DNA of 64,000 nucleotides from Mytilus edulis (taxonomy: Eukaryota; Mollusca; Bivalvia; Mytilida; Mytilidae), in assembly GCF_963676685.1 (NCBI RefSeq), contig NC_092357.1, positions 65,885,957 to 65,949,956 of the forward strand, read 5' to 3'. Positions 54,941 through 64,000 of the stretch are shown in pieces (within the stretch, counting starts at the first letter, position 1; each line of letters starts with the position of its first letter). The notes below the pieces were generated by a model. That model ran no database searches. It worked only from the letters and a program-made list of their open reading frames with translations, and was not told the DNA's origin. Both the position numbers and the translations under genes were made by a program.

Positions 54941-57900
54941 ATGGATATTCGTTTGGTTTTATTTAATATTGGTTTTTGTAAGTACATGTATATACTTTTT
55001 ATATTTCTTTATAACTTTTTTGGTAACGACAAAACGCATTATCGGCATACACAATTGTAATCCTTTCCATAACAGAAGTATGTATTGATAGGGGATTAAT
55101 TGAGGAATAAAAAAAAATATAGGGATCAATGCGCTTGTTTCGAGATATAAGCCATTGAAATTTTGTCGGGAAAAGGTTCTCTCTTGATTTTTTATAGCTT
55201 TGTCATTGACCAGTTCAAGTTTTAAAAAATAAATAGGATTGCATAAGACTTTTACAAATCGCTTATAATTATACATGTAAAAGATTTTTTAAAAGAAAAA
55301 TGGGGGTCCATGGGCAAATTTTTTAAGGCATTTAAATCGATGACACCAGCGGAGTCCGAAAATCTGACAAAATTCCAAAACATGGCAAGCAAACATCCTT
55401 AACATTATCTCCTTCATTTTATTAAGAAAATGTTAGTTTGTATCATGGCTAAAATCATCGATATCAAAACATGTTGGAGGAAGTTATCAGCGGCCTCAAC
55501 ATATTACAGCAATTCACATTTTACAACGTATTACGACTTCCAACATTTATAACTTTTTGGAATTTTGGGTCCTCAATGCTCTTCAAATTTTTACATGTTT
55601 GGCTTTACAATTTTGTTTATCTGAGTCAGTGATGAGTCTCATGTAGACGATACGCGCGTCTGGCGTATTGGATTATAATTCTGGTACCTTGAATAACTAG
55701 TTATACTGTCTAAAGAGTGGGGATGAACAGCACCTATGCCATGATACAAATAATCTATTTGCTAAAACAAACCATTGAATATCAGCGCACCCGACACAAA
55801 GGTTCACGTTTGCAGATCATGGCTGATATTTTGCAATATCATTGTACAGAAAAAAGTGTAACAACAATTTCAATATTCAAAGTAAACTCAATAAGGAAAG
55901 TACTGAAAAAAAACACATTATCAGTCAACCTTATTTAGATTTTGTCTGTTAGATTCAGTTTTAAGAAGAAAAAATACATTCATTTTATTATTATTATTAT
56001 TTTGAGTGATCAACCAATTTGATAAAAAAAAAACAGAATTATACATTAAAAAACAAGCAAAGGAACCCAGTCGTTGATAAGTTATTGCAAGTAGTTAGAC
56101 ATTATGCAATATCGGAAATATAATTGACTCTTATCTAACCCTTAGACTTAAAAAAATTCAGACCATCGGTCACATAAAGTTTTCTCACCCTAAAACCAAA
56201 TATGAAAATGTGATCTTTAACCATGTTTTCCTATCATGATTTTCTTGATAGAGGGTTGCTGCATACAAGGAAGCTATTAAACCAAGAGTTCCAAATGGTG
56301 AAGTTGAAATCACCCCTTTGTAAATTTTACGGACGCCATCACGAGTTGGTTGACCGTTATGGAATAACCGTTTCACAATTGATATCGGATATGTTCCTTA
56401 CGTCGTAACTATAATCCCCTTCTCTTTCATGAATGTGACCTACCGAATTAGACTATTTACCGGATTTGTTATCACATAAGCAACACGACGGGTGCCACAT
56501 CTAGATTTAAGAGTTTGACTGTCCCTTTGGTATCTTTCGTCCCTCTTTTAATGACAATACTGTTACTGGTATAAACAACAAAAACAAATGTTTGTATTGT
56601 TAATAAATGTGATATCAGCTGCTCTAGACACAACATATCTGGTTTCACATCAGAAACTAGCCGTGTTGCATATCTTCGTATAAACCTTGTGATAAGTCTT
56701 AATTATAACGGATTATAACTGAATATATGTTATTGGTTTTTTTTATCATTTTTGAAGGACCTATCATTGCAAATAATATTACCGTATAGCGGGTTATTCT
56801 CGCTGATGTAAATTTTGCGAATTTCATAAATTAAGGAATACGAAATATTTTGGCAGATTCAAAACTTTAATCAATACCTTTGCATGTGCCGTTTTGAAAT
56901 GGCGGAATTTATTTTGCGATTTTGTTTTTCTACGCGAAAAAAAAGCGAAAATTAGCCCCCCGCGAAATTAAACCGCTATACGGGTATGTATATAAAACTA
57001 TTATACATATTGTTTTTAATAGTTATTACTTGTGCACGGTCGGAATGTCTGAGAGGATGGTTTCATTTTGGAAAGTCCTGCTACTTCATCAGTCACACAC
57101 TGAAAACATGGGTTAATGCTGAGGTGAGTAAATTCAATGTATTTTCGTATTCGGGACTTAAAGACCAAACAGCCTATTGTTTATGCGCATCAGATAACGC
57201 AACTTGGTAGTGACATAAAAGCTCTATGACGTTGTTTCTAGCAATGAAAAAACGTCAAATTATAACGTCCTATTTCGCGTTTTCCACGGATTCCAACATG
57301 GTGTACGCTACGTAGGTACGCTACGTCTCCCAAGAAAAGAGGAACTATTATGCGTCGCGCTACTTTAATATCCTGTGGAGATTTAACACAAATGGACACA
57401 TAAGATACTACACTATATTGAACCTTCGTTCTAATAAAAATAATAAAATATAAATTTTGATCTCGACTTTTTGCATTTGCGCCGTTCTGCATTTCCTTTA
57501 TTTTATTCTTTCACATGCGTAGATTTTGTCTTATATTTGCGTCGATCTGCATTTCATTTTTTTTTCTTCTTCACTTGCGTAGATTTTGTCTTTCGTTTGC
57601 GCCGATTGTGTACAGGTAAAGTGAAAGGTTTTTTTTGCCCGATTTATGGGCATTATGTTTTCTGATCTGTGCGTCCGTTCGTTCGTCCGTCCGTCTGTCC
57701 CACTTCAATTTAAAGTTTTTGGTCAAGGTAGTTTTTGACGAAGTTGAAGTCCTATCAACTTAAAACTTAGTAAACATGTTCCTTATGCAATGATCCTTCT
57801 AATTGTAGTGTCAATTTTTCAAAAATTTAAAAAAAATGAGTATTCACAAGGTTAGGCCCATAATCAAATATTCCTAAAAGTTTTGACATACTGGCAACAT

Positions 57901-60900
57901 GTGCATGTAACTGATGTCTGGATGATTCTCGTAAAATAATGTCCGATCTTGCAATGAAGTTAAAATTTATTTATACTGCTTATTTGACAAAATCTTATAG
58001 TAAAAATAAAATGATAACAAAGGGTCATTTTTGTTTGTCATTTGTTTCATTTCAAATTGTCTTAAGGAGAAATGATAAACATATTGTCTAATCTATCTGA
58101 AGCTTACAGCTAATTTTCTAATGTATGTAGATCAAAACTTTGGTTTGCCTGCTTGCTTTGTTTGTATATTTTGTATAATTATATTTTGATAACGTCTAAT
58201 TCAATTAAATAGAATGTATACAGGTTTACATACCTATATATAAAGATGTCAATCTTAATAACAGAGCTTGAGTAAACATTAATTAAGGAAGCACACCAAA
58301 GGCAAAAAGTATTAATAAAACTAATACTCAGCGAATGTGAATGTGAATTAAAATCAAAATTTTCGGTGTTTAAAACTAAATTGTTGTAAGTTTAACTTAT
58401 GACAAAAACAATTGCTCCAAGAATAATATCTTAAATAAAATCGCTCCCTTTCATTTAGCTACAACTGTGACCGGAAAGATTGAAAACAAATTTCGATTTC
58501 AACAACCTTTTCTTTGTTTTAATTTCCAAAATGAGCAATTTAGATTTATTATATTTTATCCTGTTGGAGAAATCTTATTTTGTAGTTTTCAACGGAAAAT
58601 TATTTCTAAATTAATTTTTGAATCAAAAACTTATTGTATTTTATATTTACTGTCTCGTTTATTGAAAACACATGAGGTAGTAATAAAAGGATTGTATTTT
58701 AATATAGATGTATAACGTTTTAGAATCAAAACTTTTATTCATATATTATACCTATAATTTTAATTTCCTAATATCTTAAATATTCTAAAATAATGAATTC
58801 ACAAACTCGATGCAATAATTTCTAAAAATTCGTCCTAGGTCGACAAAAATAATGCTATAAAGAACTCCGTCCATGCTTTTGTATGTCCGTCTTTCAACAG
58901 TACCGAATGAGTTCGTTACGGCAAATTTCTGAAATTGACGCGAAAAAGAAACAAGCGCATCTAGTCTGGTATAGTCAAATACTCTGTAAGTTTACCAGTG
59001 CCATCTTTCATTTCTTTTTTTATTTTCAATCATTTTGCTTATGTGGGACAGAGGACAAAGACAGACTTTCCTAACAAAATCGGCGTGAAAGGTTATTTTA
59101 AACAATTTTCCATTCCGACGGATGGTGTTTCTGAAGGTTAATATTGTGAGGCAACAACATCGTAAGATCTGATACTGACACATGCATTTTATCTCTTGTA
59201 TTACCGGATAATAAAGTAGGTGAATATAGTTGTCATTCTTGGAAATTTAAATATTGGTTTCAAACGTCCAATTTGCGATTTTTTTTTCACATAGTGCGCC
59301 AGCAAGGAAAGTTTGTACTATGACGTCAGATGCAACTCTTTTCTTCAAAATGAACGAGAAAAAAACATGAAAATTACTTATAACTTTTTTGAAAGGTCGG
59401 TGACATACTCTTTTTATTGCTTTATTTTGAAGAGGACACATGGCACTTTCCTTTTTGAAATTATTATGAAGAAATCACTGGTAGATATTTTTTAATACTG
59501 GAAACGTTTTTCATTTTTACGTTTTATTTTTGGCGGGAATGAAATAAATCATATTTTTAAAGATCAAAACAATACGAGTCTAAAACTCTTGAACCTGTAT
59601 TTGATAGATACAAATCTACTGTTTAACGTGAAACAAGAATTATGCTTGTAGGTTTGATATAAAGTATTTTTTGGAGAGTTTATATAACAAGCACATATTA
59701 TGTTAATATTCGGGAAAACACGAAACTGAGGTTGCTATAGCGACAAAACTAAGTCGGTGACCCCCAATTTTTTTCATCATATTTTGTTCCTCAAATCATG
59801 AAATACGTTCACACAAAATTTGAAGGAAAAATCACTGGTAGAAATGAATAGGCTGTGTGGTCTTTAAGATCTTGTTCGGTTTCTGCCAATGTTTGGTTTT
59901 ATCAGGTTCATAACGCATTTTGATAAAGGAGTAGGTCCGGTAAGGGCCGATTATGGCCCCAAATTTCAGTTTCATCTAACGAGATATTTAGGACATTTTT
60001 AAAACATTTAAGTGTCTATTTCAATTGATTCGATTAGTTTATGTAAAAGATTTTAACTGATTCAGTCATTAAAAACGCTCCGATTGAAGCTTAAATATGA
60101 AAAATCTATCAAATGTGCCAAAAAACGTCACTTTTCAGATGGTTTTCGTCAAAAATGAAAGTGGCCGCATCCGCGTTCATTCTCAACCTTTATATATGTT
60201 ATGTATTATCATCAAATACAACTTACATTTCAATATTATGAATGAACACTAATGCGGCTACTTTCATTTAAGACGGAAACCGTCTAAAATTTAACTAAAA
60301 TGCTATAATTGTGAAGATTTCAGTAATTTAGCATGACTTTATGATGCTAGTACACGATATATGTACATTGTATTGTCAAAAACAGCACATATTTATGTAG
60401 CAGAAGCATTCTACTTTCCAAAAAAATAGCTAAAAGATTACATTTTCACAATTTTGCAAAACTGCTTAATTTTGGGGCCAAAAAGGGGTCTTACTGAACC
60501 TACTCCTTTGCTATGGCGGTGCTTTAAAAACATTTTTGTTTTAAACAGGTATTCGTTTTTTACAAGATTTGGTTAAGTCAGGTTTCACTATAAACTAGTA
60601 AATTATAAACTATCAGATATAAAGGATAACAGCAAACTCACTATTTATAAACATGTAAACATAAATAATACAGAAGAAAAATATTTTACTTGCTCAAAAC
60701 TTGAATTCAGAAAACTGATAACAAAATTTAGATTAAGTGACCACAATTTATTAATAGAAAAGGGAAGATACCTTTAAATACCAAGAGAAGAAAGATTATG
60801 CAAAAACTGTAATCAAATTGGAGATGAAATTCATTTTTTTTATATTGTAATAGAAACCATAATAATAGAAAAGTTTATTTTGATTTTTTGATAAATGAGA

Positions 60901-62717
60901 ATATCCACTTTATAAATTTAAATGACATAGATAAAATAACATATATACTCAACCCAATTTTACACATTCAGGTAAATAAGCTAGGATCCTTTTTAAAACA
61001 GTCTATTGAACGGAGGACAGGGGACTCTTAAAGTATTTACTTTTATTGTGTATATTAATGATCTTTTTGTTATTTTTATTTTCATTGTGTTATGGTGTGT
61101 CACATACTATACATATGTAGTTTTATGGCAATAAAGATTTGAATTGAATTGAATTGAACTATATATATAGATTTATCAACAAAAGAGTGAACTTTGACAT
61201 CTTCCAACAAACAGACATAATTTTGCGATTATCGCAGTTATTGACTATAACTTGAAAGCCAATAACAACTAATAAACAATATCAGAGACTGAAATACTAA
61301 TCAGTATACACACAAAATCCGCATTGCAATGACGTCATTTACAGTCAGAGACACCTATGTAAATATCCTTTTGCAATGACAAAATTAAGGAATCAACAGA
61401 TAGTGAAAGTACAGATGTGTAATATTTTTTCTTTATTTACTGATAAAAAAAAATCAATATTTATACTAATATAAAGAATTCTCAACAATCCAAAAACATT
61501 TTTAAAAAGTTAAATTTTGAGATTATGTTTATTCGAAAGACCTATAAGTTATGGCTAACACGTATTTTTGTTATCTATCCGTTTTTATTCTGTAGCTACT
61601 CACCACTTCAGTTTAATCATGTATTATCTATTATATAGTTATTTTATAAAATTTACTGTTTGCAAAATTATTCTAAATAATAAGGATGTTCTTGTCCCTG
61701 CCGGATAACCCTAGCCGCATTGGTCACAACTTTTTTTTAACTTTTGGTCCTGAGTGCTTTTCAACTTTGTAATTGTTTTGGCTTTCAAACTTTTTTCATC
61801 TGAGCGTCACTGGTTAGTCTGGCGTATTGAATTTTTAATCGGGTAACTTTTGTTGGCTATTATTCGTTTGTTTTTAATGTCCTATATTTTCTCCCATTTA
61901 TTTGTATTGTAGTCCTGTCATGTAATGTTGTCATTTTGATGTCATAATTAACATTGCCATTAAAGCGGGAGGTTTGGCATGCCACAAAACCAGGTATAAC
62001 CCGCCATTTCTATTTTTTAAATGCCCTGTACCAAGTCTTAGAAATTGTCATTGTTATATTATAGTTCGTTTCTGTGTGTGTGTAACATTTCAATGTTGTC
62101 TTTCTGTTGTGTCGTGATGCTGTTATATGAGTAGCGTTTCCCTCAGTTTTAGTTTGTAACCCGGATTTGTTTTTTGTCTATCGATTTATGAATTTCGAAC
62201 AGCGGTATACTTTTGTTGCCTTTATTTACCCGAATAATATTTCAAATTATGGGCTTGGTAAACAACATCACCTAAACATGAGGAATGTGTTATTCCAGTT
62301 TAAATAATTTAAACAAATTTAAAACAAAATCTGATTGTCCATTGAAAAAAATAGAAGAAATCTATCTTCTAATAGAAGCTTATAATGCCAGATAATTTAA
62401 ACCTTTAAAAACGGAAAAAAATAACGTTGATTCTCAAGTAGAAATCCAAATCATAATGTATTAAAAAAATGAATATTAATAGCTCAATTTACGGCCTCCG
62501 ACACGGAACGCTTGCTAACCCCGAACATCAAGCTGTAAAGTGCAAAACAATTAAAATGTACCAGTTTTGTGTATTTGTAAACACATGTTCTTTTGATAAA
62601 GATTTTTTCAGAGTTTTTGCAGAACATACCATTCATACCTTGCAACGATTGAAACAGAAGCAGAAAACACATATCTGGCGGATACAATTACACTTATAAG
62701 AAATGGAAACGGAAAAG
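54941..62717 (+). CDS. C-type lectin C, first three exons (gene continues to the right)
   Basis: Exons 54941-54977, 57023-57123 and 62612-62717 with phases 1, 0, 1. The signal peptide starts MDIRLVLFNIGF and continues FITCARSEC; the domain begins LRGWFHFGKSCYFISH, then SFCRTYHSYLATIET and ends in this window at RNGNGK. Exon 2 has the same 101-bp length as in A and B. Exon 3 is five to seven codons shorter at its end than in A and B and uses donor GTAAAC. Exon 4, with the sugar site, is not between 62718 and 64000: I searched for FW.GGTDE-like sequence and found none. Introns are 2.0 and 5.5 kb. The gene is open as far as seen, but whether it is complete cannot be told here. Confidence 0.82.
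55085..55410 (+). repeat. Mussel repeat family R10, second copy
   Basis: See shared words at 49070-49480. The minus-strand open frame 55276-54959 falls in this repeat and exon 1 of lectin C and is not a gene. Confidence 0.55.
55548..55695 (-). repeat. Mussel interspersed repeat, family R6, inverted
   Basis: GGGTCCTCAATGCTCTTCAA, CAGTGATGAGTCTCATGTAG and GCGTCTGGCGTATT are the inverse of the copy at 54462. Confidence 0.78.
56222..56548 (+). pseudogene. Retroelement 3' end, copy with deleted tail
   Basis: SYHDFLDRGLLHTRKLLNQE through SDMFLTS and stop is the same reverse-transcriptase C-terminus as at 12404-12657 and nearly identical to it. In the tail, GTGCCACAT jumps directly to TAGATTTAAGAGTTTGACTG, so about 170 bp are deleted. 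5'-truncated; no catalytic part. Confidence 0.85.
57124..57627. other. Start of lectin C intron 2, no recognised element
   Basis: Contains the repeated word TACGCTACGT twice at about 57304-57325 and three TTTGCGCCG/TTTGCGTCG-type segments with TGCGTAGATTTTGTC at about 57475-57600, which look like a short decayed tandem repeat. No gene seen. Confidence 0.4.
57628..57815 (+). repeat. Bivalve interspersed repeat, family R3, 5' part
   Basis: GATTTATGGGCATTATGTTT, GTGCGTCCGTTCGTTCGTCC and GACGAAGTTGAAGTCCTATC match R3; it breaks off at about 57802. Confidence 0.78.
57816..59930. other. Intron 2 of lectin C, mostly unassigned AT-rich sequence
   Basis: The open frames at 58467-58715, 58883-59074, 59247-59441 and 59313-59495 show no domain I recognise and no matching exon borders. 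A short stretch at about 58140-58250 is shared with 42520-42660 in reverse. Confidence 0.45.
59934..60510. mobile_element. Nested palindromic element, about 575 bp
   Basis: AAAGGAGTAGGTCCGGTAAG at the left pairs with the inverse of the right end, AAAGGAGTAGGTTCAGTAAG, and GGCCCCAAA with TTTGGGGCC next to them. Inside lies a second inverted pair: GAAAGTGGCCGCATCCGCGT (about 60158) against the inverse of CACTAATGCGGCTACTTTCA (about 60248). No long open frame. It appears inserted within an older element with TGAAACCTGA ends (about 60580). Confidence 0.75.
60592..61158 (+). mobile_element. 5'-truncated LINE 3' end with TTGAA-repeat tail
   Basis: The frame reads EEKYFTCSKLEFRKLITKFR, SDHNLLIEKGRY, stop, IPREERLCKNCNQIGDEIHF, then after a shift FINLNDIDKI, NKLGSFLKQSIERR and stop. 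This is the zinc-knuckle-like C-terminal end (CKNC...H) of a non-LTR retrotransposon. The element ends with GCAATAAAGA and a GAATT repeat (about 61130-61158), a typical LINE tail. Stops and a shift show it is dead. Confidence 0.82.
61690..61850 (-). repeat. Mussel interspersed repeat, family R6, inverted and diverged
   Basis: CCTGAGTGCTTTTCAACTTT, CATCTGAGCGTCACTGG and GTCTGGCGTATTGA match R6; the middle ATGTAGACGAAACGCG part is deleted. Confidence 0.7.
62020..62225 (+). repeat. Mussel interspersed repeat, family R5
   Basis: CCCTGTACCAAGTCTTAGAA, GTTTTAGTTTGTAACCCGGA and AACAGCGGTATACTTTTGTT match R5. Confidence 0.75.
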
Positions 62718-62730
62718 GTAAACATATTCA

Positions 62731-62866
62731 GTGAAACCTCTTTAAACCGAATATCTTCAAGACTCACAACGCACATAATTTGATATGACTGTGCTCATGA
62801 ACATGTTTGATTGATACAGATTTTCGGTTTATCCATGATTCGGTTTATTTAGGTTTCACTGTATGT
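62731..62866. mobile_element. Short TIR element with CAGTGAAACCT ends
   Basis: CAGTGAAACCTCTTTAAACC at the left and the inverse of the right end, CAGTGAAACCTAAATAAACC, are inverted repeats of about 24 bp; length 136 bp. CAGTGAAACC ends are reminiscent of pogo-type elements, but I cannot fix a TA duplication. It lies 13 bp after exon 3 of lectin C. Confidence 0.75.
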
Positions 62867-62944
62867 CAAAACTCAGTAAAGACACGTCATTGGTACATTT
62901 GGTAGATACAATAACACCTAGTGCTTTCACGAGTTTTAATACCA

Positions 62945-63235
62945 CCAAATCATGGTACTTCACATCCGGTTGCATACGAAAATAGATAAAATAATATTAC
63001 CTTGAATTTGACAGCTGTATCATGTGTATGTAATTAGTCCTACATTTTATTTCAGTAAAACATTTCTGAGTCATAAACAAATATCTTTGGTACTTCAAAT
63101 CACCATAAATATTTTTAATTTGGATTTCTACAGAATATTTTGAATCTTGAGGTAACATGGTTGTAAACAGATTATATAAAGGGAAAACTTGATTTGTAAA
63201 CTTCCGGTGAAGTTTTATTTTCTTATATGCAATGA
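62945..63235 (+). repeat. Repeat family R9, plus orientation
   Basis: CACATCCGGTTGCATACG, ATTTCTGAGTCATAAACAAA, TCTTTGGTACTTCAAATCAC and AACTTCCGGTGAAG correspond in inverse to 45725-45990. Confidence 0.65.
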
Positions 63236-63357
63236 AATGTTATGTGAGTTGTTTTCTATTGTACTGAAAAGAATGAAACTTACTACGGATTTCTTTATTC
63301 AAAAGACAGATAAATTATGCACAATATTTTGAATATTTATTCATATTATATATTCTA

Positions 63358-63672
63358 GAGTCAGACATTTCAATTTCTAAAGGAAAACTCCATACTGACT
63401 TTTTCGACAAAAGTGGTCGTATTTTCATTTCCAATAGTTAATTTGGTTTTTTTAGACGGCGATGTTCATTTGGCTCCATTATACGGTATTTACATATCCC
63501 AACTCATCTATTTTTGTTATGGCCGTATGAGTATTGATGTCATAGATTTTAACGAACGTATCAATGCATCACTGGTAAGTTATTAAGTCAGGGATTGCGT
63601 TGCCATAAATTACTTAAATCTTTTACTTAATTCTTTCATAGATACAAAGAATTGATTAGTAAATTTGCATGG
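63358..63672 (+). pseudogene. Second reverse-transcriptase C-terminal relic, diverged family
   Basis: In shifting frames: SDISISKGKLHTDFFDKSG, then FSFPIVNLVFLDGDV, LAPLYGIYISQLIYF, IDFNERINASL, then LLSQGLRCHKLLKSF and FFHRYKELISKF. The YG(V/I)YISQLI core equals that of the element at 12404, but the rest is a different family. At least two frame changes and a stop at about 63588. It lies where exon 4 of lectin C might be expected. Confidence 0.75.
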
Positions 63673-64000
63673 CTGTTCCTGTAGAAAACTGTTTAAAACG
63701 ATATTTCACATCCTAAATGTTAAGGTGATTTTGTACGAAAAGCGCAAAAATCACTTCGTGATCCATCAAAACTCACTTAACCTTTGAACAACTAAAAAAG
63801 TAAAGGTCATCTTACCAATTTGTAATTAGATCTTTGAATATAGATATCATTGTCACAAATATCGATTTTGTCATTAGCAAATAAAAAGCAAAGTTTGCAT
63901 TCTTTTCAAATGTGGTGTTTAAAGACATATCCACGTTCAATTTTATCAATAAAGAAGTTAACTATCCTATTGCATGTCTATACATTTATTTTTGGAATTG
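63673..64000. other. End of window, nothing recognised
   Basis: AT-rich sequence inside the presumed third intron of lectin C. No exon-like frame with matching phase. Confidence 0.5.

Noticed and set aside
54959-55276. 105-residue minus-strand frame
   Set aside because: It overlaps exon 1 of lectin C in antisense and repeat R10; no domain.
58883-59074. Possible first exon starting MSSLRQISEIDAKKK with a GTAAGT at about 58987
   Set aside because: No matching downstream exon, no recognisable domain and no paralogue in the window; kept only as a weak possibility.

Overview
The window is nuclear DNA of a marine bivalve, most probably a mussel (Mytilidae; Mytilus or a close relative). It is AT-rich, genes are split by kilobase-scale introns with GT-AG borders, extracellular domain families (von Willebrand A, EGF-like, C-type lectin) dominate, and most of the DNA between exons consists of interspersed repeats I recognise as bivalve/mussel families. 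The species call is from recognition, not a search. All gene models below were built by reading splice borders and phases by eye.

Layout. (1) 216-10007, + strand: the 3' part of a secreted vWA/EGF protein with domain order vWA1 (partial)-EGF-vWA2-EGF-vWA3-stop; every module border is a phase-1 intron, and the gene continues to the left of the window. (2) 10090-15570: intergenic, repeats and a retroelement 3' end. (3) 15690-29757, + strand: C-type lectin gene A, five exons, 167 residues, EPD and WND motifs. Its 8.9-kb first intron holds a pair of inverted 21-bp satellites, a palindromic GATATC array, a SINE and a reverse-transcriptase relic. (4) 30700-31035, - strand: relic of a lectin exon. 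(5) 34161-39900, - strand: C-type lectin gene D, four exons, 161 residues, QPN-like motif; a 2.23-kb terminal-inverted-repeat element with a 5-bp target duplication sits in its second intron. (6) 45344-52584, + strand: C-type lectin gene B, five exons, 167 residues, QPD motif, a clear paralogue of A. (7) 52771-52868, - strand: relic of a gene-D-type exon just behind B. (8) 54941->62717, + strand: first three exons of a third A-type lectin, C, running off the right edge.

The lectin part is a local gene family. A, B and C share a short first exon that splits the signal peptide, the same intron phases (1-0-1, then 2 in A and B), and a similar stretch just upstream of the ATG. D-type sequence lies on the opposite strand behind both A and B, which suggests that a tail-to-tail pair (A-type +, D-type -) was duplicated and one D-type copy decayed. 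The sugar-site tripeptide differs between copies (EPD, QPD, QPN-like), so the products may bind different glycans, as expected of secreted defence or feeding lectins.

The most unusual signal is in the vWA/EGF gene. Two introns begin with tandem arrays that copy the exon/intron border itself: 13 copies of a 55-bp unit that includes the end of the exon and its splice donor, and 21 copies of a 38-bp unit starting exactly at a donor. A third intron of the same gene carries a partial exon duplicate with a broken donor. A lectin relic at 30.7-31.0 kb shows the same kind of border-spanning duplication.
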